A stretch of 28,011 nt of DNA from CAVIQK01 sp963644945 (lineage in GTDB: Bacteria; Bacillota; Clostridia; Christensenellales; DTU072), in the NCBI GenBank assembly GCA_963644945.1, contig CAVIQK010000012.1, positions 1 to 28,011 on the forward strand, written 5' to 3'. Numbering within the stretch: position 1 is the stretch's first letter; each line of letters starts with the position of its first letter. Shown one piece after another: positions 18,044-25,812 of this stretch. The notes beneath the pieces are model-generated. The model had not been told where the DNA came from, made no database searches, and saw only the letters and a program-made list of their open reading frames with translations. Both the position numbers and the translations under genes were made by a program.

Positions 18044-18072
18044 TTGAAATTGAAATATTGCTATGATATAAT
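18044..18072 (+). promoter_or_regulatory. Promoter of the 18123 gene and downstream export block
   Basis: TTGAAA (18044-18049) and TATAAT (18067-18072) are 17 bases apart. The leader of about 45 bases contains a GTGCG-rich stretch (18088-18108) and GGAG at 18114-18117. A TGTGTGAAAA box lies upstream at 17964-17973. Confidence 0.77.
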
Positions 18073-18122
18073 ATGTAAGTAATAGTACGTGCGCTTGCGT
18101 GCGTGCGGAAAACGGAGTTAGT

Positions 18123-19043
18123 ATGGCAAAAAAAGAAAAAGACCGTTTGAATGACAACAATCAATCGGCAGAAAAAGAATCGAAACAAAAAAAGTCCAAA
18201 GCCCCCAAAATTGAGGAGCCGGAATATGTTTCGGAAGCTATTGCTAAAAAAGTAAGAAATAAAGAAAGAACGCAAAAGACGAGTAGAGTTTTACTTATAC
18301 TTCTTCTTTTGTGCTTTATCGTTATGGGCATTGTATGGGGTAGTATCCAACTCCTTAATTACAATTCCTATTTCAGTTTTATCGTAAAACTCGGAGATAT
18401 TGCAAAAGGTCAAGGTATTGCCGCATACAAAGATGTTGCGACCAAAACTCCCGTTGATGATTCTACGATAAGTTCTGTTCGTCTAGCCCCCCTTCGTGAT
18501 GCAAGACTTGAAAACATTGATTTTAATGTCACATCTACAGAGTTTGAGGATGCTAGCGGACACATAAAACATGCCGATTACAATTCTTATTCCTTCTATA
18601 TCGAAAACAACGGTACTGTCGATACGCAATTAATTCTGTTTCTCGAAATGACACAAGAAACACAAAGCGTAGCCGATGCCGCCAGAATAAGAATTATGGT
18701 TACAGATCCGTCGACAGGTGCAACGGTTCTTGATAAGTGTTATGCAAGAGAAGATGAAAACGGCAACCCCGAAAAAGTTGTCCACGATTCTACTCAATAC
18801 TTTGGAGATAATCAAGAACTTGCCAATAGAGAAACTTCACCGTTCTATGACGATCAACATGGTGCCGGCACGACGACTATTGCCAATGAAACTATAGATA
18901 CGGTTATTCAACCGGGCGAAAATATTATGTTCACAATATTCGTTTGGTTTGACGGCTCCGATCCCGAATGTGTCGATGAGATTTTGGGTGGTACATTCTC
19001 GCTTGCAGCGACAGTAGAAGTCTGTGGCGACCAAAATAATTAA
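18123..19043 (+). CDS. Membrane-anchored TasA-like protein
   Basis: 306 residues. A charged cytoplasmic tail of about 53 residues (Lys/Glu-rich) precedes one membrane helix (about 55-77), followed by an outside domain. No SipW-type AWYT cleavage junction is visible, so it is probably a type II anchored protein rather than a released one. The outside domain (SYSFYIENNGTVDTQLILFLEMT ... IFVWFDGSDPECVDEILGG) resembles the beta-sandwich of camelysin/TasA-type proteins and the end of the 15278 protein. Start ATG 18123 has GGAG five bases upstream; an in-frame upstream ATG at 18099 lacks one. It is followed by a signal peptidase gene after 79 bases. It could be the anchor or assembly platform for the secreted subunits (inferred). 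Confidence 0.65.
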   Translation: MAKKEKDRLNDNNQSAEKESKQKKSKAPKIEEPEYVSEAIAKKVRNKERTQKTSRVLLILLLLCFIVMGIVWGSIQLLNYNSYFSFIVKLGDIAKGQGIAAYKDVATKTPVDDSTISSVRLAPLRDARLENIDFNVTSTEFEDASGHIKHADYNSYSFYIENNGTVDTQLILFLEMTQETQSVADAARIRIMVTDPSTGATVLDKCYAREDENGNPEKVVHDSTQYFGDNQELANRETSPFYDDQHGAGTTTIANETIDTVIQPGENIMFTIFVWFDGSDPECVDEILGGTFSLAATVEVCGDQNN

Positions 19044-19058
19044 ATTGTATATTGACAA

Positions 19059-19101
19059 TATGTGAAAAATATGTGAAAATATCTTTAATGGGTTTTTCAC
19101 A
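19059..19101 (+). promoter_or_regulatory. Tandem TATGTGAAAA boxes with an inverted partner
   Basis: Two identical decamers TATGTGAAAA (19059-19068, 19070-19079) have an 11-base period. TTTTTCACA at 19093-19101 is a perfect reverse complement of 19061-19069, centred 32 bases away, about three helical turns. The region could be an operator or a hairpin in the message. A TTGACA at 19052-19057 has no good -10. Confidence 0.45.
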
Positions 19102-19122
19102 AAACATCTAAAAGAGGCTTGT

Positions 19123-19992
19123 ATGGTAAAAAACGGAAAATTAAATAATGCGAAAGTCCCTTTCAAAGACTTGTCGAAAAAAGATAAAACCAAAAGAGTG
19201 ATGGGAATAATTGGCTCTGTCGGACAAATAATCTTGGTGGTATTCGCCTTGATTTTGTCTGTTATAGTCATTGTTTACTCCTATGATAGAGAAGATGGCG
19301 CACTTCCTTCCATGTTTGGAGTTTCCTTCTTGACCGTAGAATCTCAATCAATGGATTATGATACCGATCAAGCTAAGATTACTTATGAACTATATGATGA
19401 ATTAGGTATATCTTATGAAAATAAATTCAAAAATAAAGACCTTATTATCGTCAAAGAGTATGACGGAGAATCCGAACTCAAAGTCGGCGACGTCGTCACT
19501 TTTTGGGACGGAGATATTCCTTATGTAGATACATCGGGAAAGAAAGGTTGGTTCAATACCCACAGAATTATAGAAATAAGAGGCGATTATATAGTTACCC
19601 GAGGCGACAACAATCCCACGGCAGATACATCCCTTAGAATTAAGAAGGATGTCAAAGCTATATGGAACGGAGCCAAAATTACAGGTTGGGGCAAAGTTAT
19701 TGACTGGATCAAAGATAGCACCCACTTCCTGTTGGTTATTGTTTTACCTCTTGCAATTTTATTCTTTGTAAATGTCTTCATGTTTATTAGAGAAATCGTA
19801 AGACACAAAGTTGACAAGAGTAGTCAAAAATTGGCTGCCGACAAAGAAGCGCTTGTAGAAGAAGCCAAGAAGGCTGCTATTGCGGAGTTCCTTGCAAGAC
19901 AGCAAGCAGAACAAGCAGCCGAAGAAGCAGCACAGACAGAAGATAATGTTGTTATTGATGAAGAGTCTTCCCCCTCAGACTCTCAAGAATAA
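19123..19992 (+). CDS. SipW-type signal peptidase I
   Basis: 289 residues. Membrane-bound serine protease that removes signal peptides on the outer face of the membrane. Membrane helix 1 spans about 34-52. The catalytic Ser76 lies in VESQSMDYD (the SxxxSM-type box). The general base appears to be His147 in NTHRIIEI, as in SipW and eukaryotic/archaeal-type enzymes that use Ser/His instead of Ser/Lys. TRGDNNPTAD forms the conserved GDN box. Helix 2 (about 203-225) is followed by a cytoplasmic Ala/Glu-rich coiled tail of about 60 residues, an unusual extension that could be a docking element. It is flanked by a TasA-like gene and the AAA+ gene, so it most likely processes the AWYT/AWFT proteins. 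Confidence 0.85.
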   Translation: MVKNGKLNNAKVPFKDLSKKDKTKRVMGIIGSVGQIILVVFALILSVIVIVYSYDREDGALPSMFGVSFLTVESQSMDYDTDQAKITYELYDELGISYENKFKNKDLIIVKEYDGESELKVGDVVTFWDGDIPYVDTSGKKGWFNTHRIIEIRGDYIVTRGDNNPTADTSLRIKKDVKAIWNGAKITGWGKVIDWIKDSTHFLLVIVLPLAILFFVNVFMFIREIVRHKVDKSSQKLAADKEALVEEAKKAAIAEFLARQQAEQAAEEAAQTEDNVVIDEESSPSDSQE

Positions 19993-20008
19993 GCGATAGG
20001 AGAAGTGT

Positions 20009-21538
20009 ATGAGTACAGTGCTTTTAGAGAAAGTAGTTAATGCTTTCTTTGGGAAAGATGGATTTTTAGGAATTTTTCTATCCATAGTTAATATGTTCAA
20101 TATAGCCAACTATATTGAAATATTCAAAGAAAACAGCGATTCCACTGCCGGCGAAAAAGCTATAGCCATAGTAGTCTTAATACTAATCGTTATAGTATTA
20201 GTCGCTATTATTTGGTTCATCGTTTTGTTTTTTAGAAAACTCTTTAGAAGAAAGAGCGGTAGCGTATTACCACAAGATCTTATTGACGAGATAGCCGTTC
20301 TTAAAAAGCAAATTGTCAAAATGAGCCAAGAAAAAGACAGAATTTTGGGACTCAAAGTTGGCGGAGTTGCCGGTATCGGCGGTGGCGAAGAAGAAGCCGA
20401 AGGCGGAGAAGAAGACAGCAGCAAAATTAAAGAAGGCGAAAGCCGTTTCTATAAACTTACCGAAGTTGACCAATATTATTTATCCGAAGATTACAAACCT
20501 AGAGAATATGACAATAGTTTTGATCTAAAAGGCTATTGCGATCGTTTCCGTTTCTATGCGGCCAACAACCCCGATCGTCCTTGGCGTCATCTGTATTATG
20601 AAGAAAAAATCGTTAGATTATTCTTTGCTTCAATGGCAACCACAAGACTTATAATTCTACAAGGTATATCCGGTACAGGTAAAACATCACTGCCTGAATG
20701 TATGGGACACTTCTTGGATAATCCCACCACCATCGCATCGGTCCAACCGTCATGGCGTGATAGAACAGAACTTTTCGGTTACTTCAACGAATTTACAAAA
20801 CGTTTCAACGAAACAGAAGTCCTCAAGAAAATGTACGAGGCGACATGGAATGAAGATGTCTATATCACCGTCCTAGACGAAATGAACATCGCACGTGTCG
20901 AGTACTACTTTGCAGAAATGCTATCCATTTTGGAAATGCCTTCAAGAGATCAATGGGTTATTGACTTGGTCCCGTCAGGCTGGCCGTCTGACCCAAAACA
21001 CGTCGAAAAAGGAAGATTTACACTTCCTGCCAACATGTGGTTTGTCGGCACCGCCAACAACGACGACTCGACCTTTGCAATTTCAGATAAGGTTTACGAC
21101 AGAGGTATGCCTATCAACATCAACAGCAAAGCAGCCGCTTTCGATTGTCCTCTTACCGAAAAACTTCCTATCAACTACAAGCATCTTGAAGAATTGTTCA
21201 AAAAAGCACAAGAAGAGCATAGAGTTAGCCAAGAAAACCTTGACAAATTCGAAGCAATGGACGATTATGTTATACAGCATTTTAGACTTGCGTTTGGTAA
21301 CCGTATCGTCAAACAGTTGAGAGAATTCGTCCCTGTCTATGTCGCATGCGGTGGCACCGAAATCGACGGACTCGACTACGTACTTTGTAATAAGATACTT
21401 CGTAAGTTCGAATCGTTGAACTTAGGCTTCATTCGTGACGAAATCGATGCATATATTCAATATCTAAGCGATAATTTCGGCGAAGAGAACATGACCGAAT
21501 GTAAAGAATATCTAACAAGATTGAAGAAACTCTTCTAA
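20009..21538 (+). CDS. Membrane-tethered McrB-like AAA+ ATPase
   Basis: 509 residues. A membrane helix (about 51-75) is followed by a short coiled segment and a Gly/Glu-rich linker, then from about 200 a McrB/MoxR-type AAA+ module. It shows Walker A GISGTGKT (219-226), Walker B with TVLDEMN (Asp290-Glu291), and sensor-1 VGTANNDDSTFAISDKVYDRG, which parallels the McrB pattern GTxNxxDxS...DxAxxRR. The finger-like PFxxxRGxPxxD element of McrB is not seen. This tethering is unlike McrB restriction proteins, which are soluble. AGGAGA lies before the ATG and the gene starts 16 bases after the signal peptidase stop. The DUF2357-like gene follows after 27 bases. I infer an ATP-driven remodelling role at the membrane. 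Confidence 0.8.
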   Translation: MSTVLLEKVVNAFFGKDGFLGIFLSIVNMFNIANYIEIFKENSDSTAGEKAIAIVVLILIVIVLVAIIWFIVLFFRKLFRRKSGSVLPQDLIDEIAVLKKQIVKMSQEKDRILGLKVGGVAGIGGGEEEAEGGEEDSSKIKEGESRFYKLTEVDQYYLSEDYKPREYDNSFDLKGYCDRFRFYAANNPDRPWRHLYYEEKIVRLFFASMATTRLIILQGISGTGKTSLPECMGHFLDNPTTIASVQPSWRDRTELFGYFNEFTKRFNETEVLKKMYEATWNEDVYITVLDEMNIARVEYYFAEMLSILEMPSRDQWVIDLVPSGWPSDPKHVEKGRFTLPANMWFVGTANNDDSTFAISDKVYDRGMPININSKAAAFDCPLTEKLPINYKHLEELFKKAQEEHRVSQENLDKFEAMDDYVIQHFRLAFGNRIVKQLREFVPVYVACGGTEIDGLDYVLCNKILRKFESLNLGFIRDEIDAYIQYLSDNFGEENMTECKEYLTRLKKLF

Positions 21539-21565
21539 TATCTAATATAAAGTAAAAGGCAAGAA

Positions 21566-23974
21566 ATGGCAGATATTTCAAAAGATAAATATCAAGAGTA
21601 TGCCGATCGGATAGTATCCTTACTCAAGGACGATCAGTTTTATGAGGGTTACAAGAGCCGCGTAAAAGCAGGCCGTAACTCTTTTGAACTGTTAAGAAGA
21701 CGTCATACACAAGTTATCGACATGACTTGGGTTAATAATATCGAAGAATGTATTGTTAGTTTGGACAATATCGTTCGTAACCCGAGAAAGTTTATCGTAC
21801 AAGAAGAAGACATTGTCGATATTTCTCTTGCCCGTTCTATTTCGACAGAATCAGTAAAACACCTTGCGCAACATACCAACATGATAGCGCAAGTTGACAA
21901 AAACGGCGATGTTACCCCCAATAAGATTCTCAACACATCCAAAGAAGAATCTTATGAGATTTACGAAAACCGTTTTATTTACACCTTACTTAAAAAGGTA
22001 AAAGGTTTTATAACCCTAAGATTTGACAAAATTAAAGCCGCTTGTGCATTGAAAGACAGTTTACAGTTGTCGGTCAACAGTAATTTTGTCGTGTCCAACC
22101 ATCAATTGAGCGTAAAACTTGACTGTGTTGCTCAAATGTCTTTTGACGATTTGATGAGTACAGACAACAACGAACTTACAGACATCGAAAGAGTTGCCAA
22201 ACTCGATCGTATTATTTCTGACTTCTTGGCATCGCCGTTTGCAAAACAAATGGTTTCGTCTGCCCCTGTTAGACCGCCGATTCAACGCACAAATGTCATA
22301 CTTAAAAACCCTGACTTCAAAAAGGCTCTCGTCCTTTGGCAATTCATCGAAAACTATCGTGACGACGGTTTCAAACTCGTTGATGAAGTATCGACTTCAA
22401 AACTAGAAGACCAACAATCGATCAATAATTTGACCGATATTATTACATTAAACTCCTTTATTTTTGAAACTCTTGCCAACGGCAAAGAAATTCAAGTAGG
22501 TGAAGAAGGTTATTCCGAAGAATTAACTGTACTTGATCAACCGTCTGTCGATCTCGAAGTACCCGAACAACCCGAGGAAGAAGAAAAAGAAGAACAACCC
22601 GAAGAGCCAGAACAACCTGAACAACCTGAGGAACCTGAACAAGAAGAGCCTGAGCAGCCGGAGGAACCCGAACAAGAAGAAGAGGAACAAGAAGAGCAAG
22701 AAGAACAACCAGAGGAACAAGAAGAGCCCGAAGTCGAGCAAGAAGAAGTTCCCGAAGAGGTTGAAAAAGAAATTCCTCAAGAGCCGGAAACCATTGAAGA
22801 AAAAGAATTCATTGGCGACGACAATCTTTATCCGTTTGAGGTCAAGAAATTATATAAACGTCCCGAAGAAGACAGAGTCTCTCCGGAGGAGGTCAAGACC
22901 ATCAATTCTGCCCTCGACAGAGTGCTTGAAAAATACAAAAATACCCGTTCGGATTTCCAAATTGAAATGGCATCGAGAAATAGACAAAAACGCAAAGATC
23001 TCGAATCTATTTCCATTGACAGAATTAGAAAAGAAAGAGAAGAAGAACTCTCTCGCTTGTCGATGCTTAAAGATCTTACGAAACTTCGTACCATATCCAC
23101 CGAACTCGATAAGCAATATAAAATTTTAAGAGAATTGGAAAGTTTGAGAGAAGATCTCCATGTCGAAATTGCCATGGAAAAAGGCTCTCAACGTCTTAAC
23201 GATCTAAAAGAGGAAGATGAAAAACTTTTAGTCAAAATTACCGCAGTCAAAGACCGCATCAATGCAATCGACAGAGAGAGATTGATTTTGAATAGCGAGA
23301 AAGCAAAACTTGACGGAGCGGAAGATACTGCACTATATCGCATTGAAGAAGTAGAAAACCTTGATTCGGTAGCCGAGGATACAAAAGACGAGCAAATCGA
23401 AGAAGTCGCTCCCGAAAATGTTCTCGAATCAGCCGTAGAAGATTCTGCCCATATCACCGAAGAAACAGTTGAACCGGAAGATTCCGAAGAAAAGAAAGAT
23501 TCCGTCGAACTCAATTTTGACGAAGAAGGCAATTTGATAGAATCGACAGATGAAGAAGATAAAGTTGACCTTGCAGAAACCGCGCAAGAAGATATCGTAG
23601 AAGAGCCTGTCGAAGAAATTAAATCCGATGTTTCTGTAGAGCCTACACCCGAGACTATTCTAAAAGAGGTTCTCCCCGAAGACGTTCCCGTAATTGAAGA
23701 ATTAAAGGATGTAAATACGGAAGAGCCTTTGGACGACGTATCGGATGAAGATATTTTGAAACGAGTCTTAGGTACGGAATTCAATACCTCTATGGTCGAT
23801 ACCGACAGATCTAATTATGATTTTGAAGAGGACGAATGCGAAGATAAGTTTATGATGGCTAGACGCATGATAAACACACGTTATACTCGCAACAAAGAAA
23901 AGGGCATTGACGAAAGAGACGAGGCTCTCAAAATTATAGACTCCATTTACAACAGTCCCAAGGCGGATGTATGA
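21566..23974 (+). CDS. DUF2357-like acidic partner protein with Pro/Glu repeat
   Basis: 802 residues, very acidic. The head (about 1-260) resembles DUF2357 proteins that pair with McrB-like ATPases; YEIYENRFIYTLL with Glu134-Asn135-Arg136 is its best marker. Next comes a Glu/Pro/Gln repeat (about 328-415, units such as PEEPEQ and EQEEPEQ), then a charged coiled coil (about 445-590), an acidic region (about 600-760) and a short conserved-looking tail. No PD-(D/E)xK nuclease motif, membrane helix or signal is visible, so a McrC-type nuclease role is not supported. AAGG precedes the ATG. The gene follows the AAA+ gene closely and overlaps the next start by ATGA. It is probably a cytoplasmic scaffold working with the ATPase. 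The DUF assignment is from memory and moderate. Confidence 0.6.
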   Translation: MADISKDKYQEYADRIVSLLKDDQFYEGYKSRVKAGRNSFELLRRRHTQVIDMTWVNNIEECIVSLDNIVRNPRKFIVQEEDIVDISLARSISTESVKHLAQHTNMIAQVDKNGDVTPNKILNTSKEESYEIYENRFIYTLLKKVKGFITLRFDKIKAACALKDSLQLSVNSNFVVSNHQLSVKLDCVAQMSFDDLMSTDNNELTDIERVAKLDRIISDFLASPFAKQMVSSAPVRPPIQRTNVILKNPDFKKALVLWQFIENYRDDGFKLVDEVSTSKLEDQQSINNLTDIITLNSFIFETLANGKEIQVGEEGYSEELTVLDQPSVDLEVPEQPEEEEKEEQPEEPEQPEQPEEPEQEEPEQPEEPEQEEEEQEEQEEQPEEQEEPEVEQEEVPEEVEKEIPQEPETIEEKEFIGDDNLYPFEVKKLYKRPEEDRVSPEEVKTINSALDRVLEKYKNTRSDFQIEMASRNRQKRKDLESISIDRIRKEREEELSRLSMLKDLTKLRTISTELDKQYKILRELESLREDLHVEIAMEKGSQRLNDLKEEDEKLLVKITAVKDRINAIDRERLILNSEKAKLDGAEDTALYRIEEVENLDSVAEDTKDEQIEEVAPENVLESAVEDSAHITEETVEPEDSEEKKDSVELNFDEEGNLIESTDEEDKVDLAETAQEDIVEEPVEEIKSDVSVEPTPETILKEVLPEDVPVIEELKDVNTEEPLDDVSDEDILKRVLGTEFNTSMVDTDRSNYDFEEDECEDKFMMARRMINTRYTRNKEKGIDERDEALKIIDSIYNSPKADV
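22551..22800 (+). repeat. Coding Pro/Glu-rich tandem repeat
   Basis: Roughly 250 bases of imperfect GAA/GAG/CCT/CAA codon repeats inside the 21566 gene encode PEEPEQ-like units. The units vary in codon choice, so the repeat is kept at protein level and is not a simple microsatellite. Length changes among strains are likely. Confidence 0.7.
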
Positions 23975-24678
23975 CAAAGACGAACTTTCGTCGTGAAAAA
24001 AAAGAAAAAAGCAAAGCAAGAAAGATTTTTGAAAAAGTAGCCGAAGTTATATCGACTCTTATTTTAGTTTTGCTTGTAGCAATGATAATAATTGCTGTTG
24101 TTCAAAAGTTTACCGGCAAAGAATCTCAAATTTTTGGTTATTCCATAACAAGAATATTGACAGGCTCTATGGAGCCTAAAATCATGACAGGCGACGTTAT
24201 CTTAGAAAAAGCCTACAACGGTGAAGAATTGAAAGTAGGTGACGTCATCACGTTCCGAGCCCCCGAATCTACTGTTCTAGGTGCCGAAAACAAGAATTAT
24301 ACCATCACTCACCGCATAATAGAATTAGAGGCGACCTCGACCGGATACTCTATTCGCACCAAAGGCGATGCCAACTCCGCAAAAGACAATTTTACAATAA
24401 CAGAAGAAGACGTCGTATCGACCTATGTTTGCACTCTAAAAGTTATGACCGTCGTGTTCAAAATCGTATCAAGTTTTTGGGGATTTATATGCATTATAGT
24501 ATTGCCACTCGTGTTTATTTTGATCGTACAAATAGCAAAACTTGCTAAAATAAAAAATGCTCCCGAATCAACTCCCGACGAAAAACAAACCGATGAAAAA
24601 ATTTCGTTTACAGACGAAGAGATTAAAAAATTTATAGAAGAAGAAAAAGAAAAAAATTCATCTAAAGACGACAACTAA
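23971..24678 (+). CDS. Second signal peptidase I (SipW-like, Ser/His type)
   Basis: 235 residues. Helix 1 (about 27-45), catalytic Ser66 in LTGSMEP, His114 in TITHRII as the likely general base, KGDANSAKD as the GDN-type box, then helix 2 (about 168-192) and a charged tail (about 200-235). This is shorter than the first enzyme and has a more standard SMEP box. Having two Ser/His enzymes in one island suggests different substrates or stages. The start overlaps the stop of the acidic protein (ATGA), so they are translationally coupled. The gene ends in a terminator whose stem overlaps its stop codon. Confidence 0.87.
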   Translation: MTKTNFRREKKEKSKARKIFEKVAEVISTLILVLLVAMIIIAVVQKFTGKESQIFGYSITRILTGSMEPKIMTGDVILEKAYNGEELKVGDVITFRAPESTVLGAENKNYTITHRIIELEATSTGYSIRTKGDANSAKDNFTITEEDVVSTYVCTLKVMTVVFKIVSSFWGFICIIVLPLVFILIVQIAKLAKIKNAPESTPDEKQTDEKISFTDEEIKKFIEEEKEKNSSKDDN

Positions 24679-24691
24679 TTGTCGTTTTTTT
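24668..24691 (+). terminator. Terminator overlapping the 23971 gene stop
   Basis: ACGACAA (24668-24674), loop CTAA, and TTGTCGT (24679-24685) are followed by a T-run to 24691. The TAA stop codon forms the loop, so the last codons are part of the terminator. Confidence 0.85.
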
Positions 24692-24713
24692 AATTTATTC
24701 TCTCTATGTTTGC

Positions 24714-24742
24714 TTGACTAGTTTATATTTATAAAATATAAT
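24714..24742 (+). promoter_or_regulatory. Near-consensus promoter of the DUF1508 gene
   Basis: TTGACT (24714-24719) and a perfect TATAAT (24737-24742) are 17 bases apart. A leader of about 25 bases holds GGAGGA at 24765-24770, directly before the ATG at 24774. Strong constitutive expression is expected. Confidence 0.87.
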
Positions 24743-24773
24743 TAAGAAAAAATATTCACGTTTTGGAGGAAAT

Positions 24774-25802
24774 ATGTTACTCGATTTTGCACAAGATGCA
24801 TCCAATTTTATCAAAGAAAATAAGGTTTTACTTATCGTAATTGCCGTTGCAGTTGTTATTTTAATTGCCGTCTCAATTTTCAGTAGTATAAAAAGTAAAG
24901 CCGACAAAAAGAAAGCCGAACAAGAAAACGCTAATGCCGATAAAGACAATGCGACATCTAGCGATGATTCTGCCTCAGCCGAAGCCACTGCCGAAACAGT
25001 TGTAATCGCTGACGAAAAAGATTCCGAGACCGAAACTCAAGAAGAAGTTGTAGCCACCGAAGAAACGGTAGCCCAAGAAGAAGAGGTTGAAGAAACCGAA
25101 GAAGAAAAAGTCGAAGAAGTCGAAGATGAAAAGGTCGAAGAAAAAGAAGAACAACAAGTAGAAACCGAAGAAGTTAAGCCAGAAGAAGAAAAAATCGAAG
25201 TTGTTGCTCCTCAAAAAGAGAAGAAAGCAAAAGCCCCTAGAAAGAAAGCCGAAAAGGCAACCGAAAAAGTTGAAGCAGTAGAAGAAACAAAGAACGAAGA
25301 AGTCAAGGAAGATTCTCTTGAAGACGAAACTCCCGTTGAAACTTCTGAAAACGTCGAAAATGCCGAAAACACCGAAGATTCCCCCAAGACTTTCCCCGGT
25401 ACCGTCGAAATATACAAAGGCAAAAACGATTTCTATTTCAATTTCCGTGCAAGCAATAAAATTCTCATCGGAAGAAGCCAAGGTTATACAACCAAAGCCG
25501 CTTGTAAAAATGGTGCCGAAGCCGTTATGAACATGGCAAAAATCGCCACAATACACGATTCAACCAAAGATGAAAAACCTAACGATTATAAGCCTGCTTT
25601 TGGCAAATCTGTGTTCCAACTCTATCCTGATAAAGAAGGCAAATTCCGTTGGAGACTATACGCTAAAAACCAACAAAACATTTTGGCATCCAAGGGCTAT
25701 TCAACCAAAGCCAACGCAAAATCGGCAGTCCAATCACTCAAGAAAATTGCCGAAAATTATGTCCTTGTTGACCTGACAAAACAACCTCAAGAAGAGAAAT
25801 AA
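24774..25802 (+). CDS. Membrane-anchored tandem DUF1508 (YegP-like) protein
   Basis: 342 residues: a membrane helix (about 17-38), an acidic Glu/Val/Lys-rich linker (about 50-200) and two DUF1508 copies (about 209-258 and 279-335). Each copy reads F-x-L/I-Y ... FYFNFRASNKILIGRSQGY or FRWRLYAKNQQNILASKGY, followed by a helix of the TKAACKNG / TKANAKSAVQSL type. DUF1508 units usually come as small soluble tandem proteins such as YegP; I know of no established biochemical role. Anchoring through a long charged linker places the pair away from the membrane. No signal-peptide cleavage site is clear and orientation is undecided. It has its own strong promoter and strong GGAGGA site. It may be co-transcribed with the glycosidases, which start 10 bases downstream. 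Confidence 0.8.
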   Translation: MLLDFAQDASNFIKENKVLLIVIAVAVVILIAVSIFSSIKSKADKKKAEQENANADKDNATSSDDSASAEATAETVVIADEKDSETETQEEVVATEETVAQEEEVEETEEEKVEEVEDEKVEEKEEQQVETEEVKPEEEKIEVVAPQKEKKAKAPRKKAEKATEKVEAVEETKNEEVKEDSLEDETPVETSENVENAENTEDSPKTFPGTVEIYKGKNDFYFNFRASNKILIGRSQGYTTKAACKNGAEAVMNMAKIATIHDSTKDEKPNDYKPAFGKSVFQLYPDKEGKFRWRLYAKNQQNILASKGYSTKANAKSAVQSLKKIAENYVLVDLTKQPQEEK

Positions 25803-25812
25803 TCTGAGCAAT

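Noticed and set aside
22523..22780. Reverse-strand reading frame rich in Leu and Phe that looks like a membrane protein
   Set aside because: It is the mirror image of the Glu/Pro repeat in the 21566 gene; GAA/GAG codons read as TTC/CTC in reverse. There is no ribosome site.
22551..22800. CRISPR-like or non-coding tandem repeat
   Set aside because: The units are imperfect, have no spacers, and keep the reading frame of a long gene.
20009..23974. McrBC type IV restriction system
   Set aside because: The ATPase is McrB-like, but it is membrane-anchored, the partner shows no nuclease motif, and no other defence gene is nearby.
24975..25556. 193-residue Phe-rich frame on the minus strand
   Set aside because: Shadow of the acidic linker and DUF1508 region of the 24774 gene.
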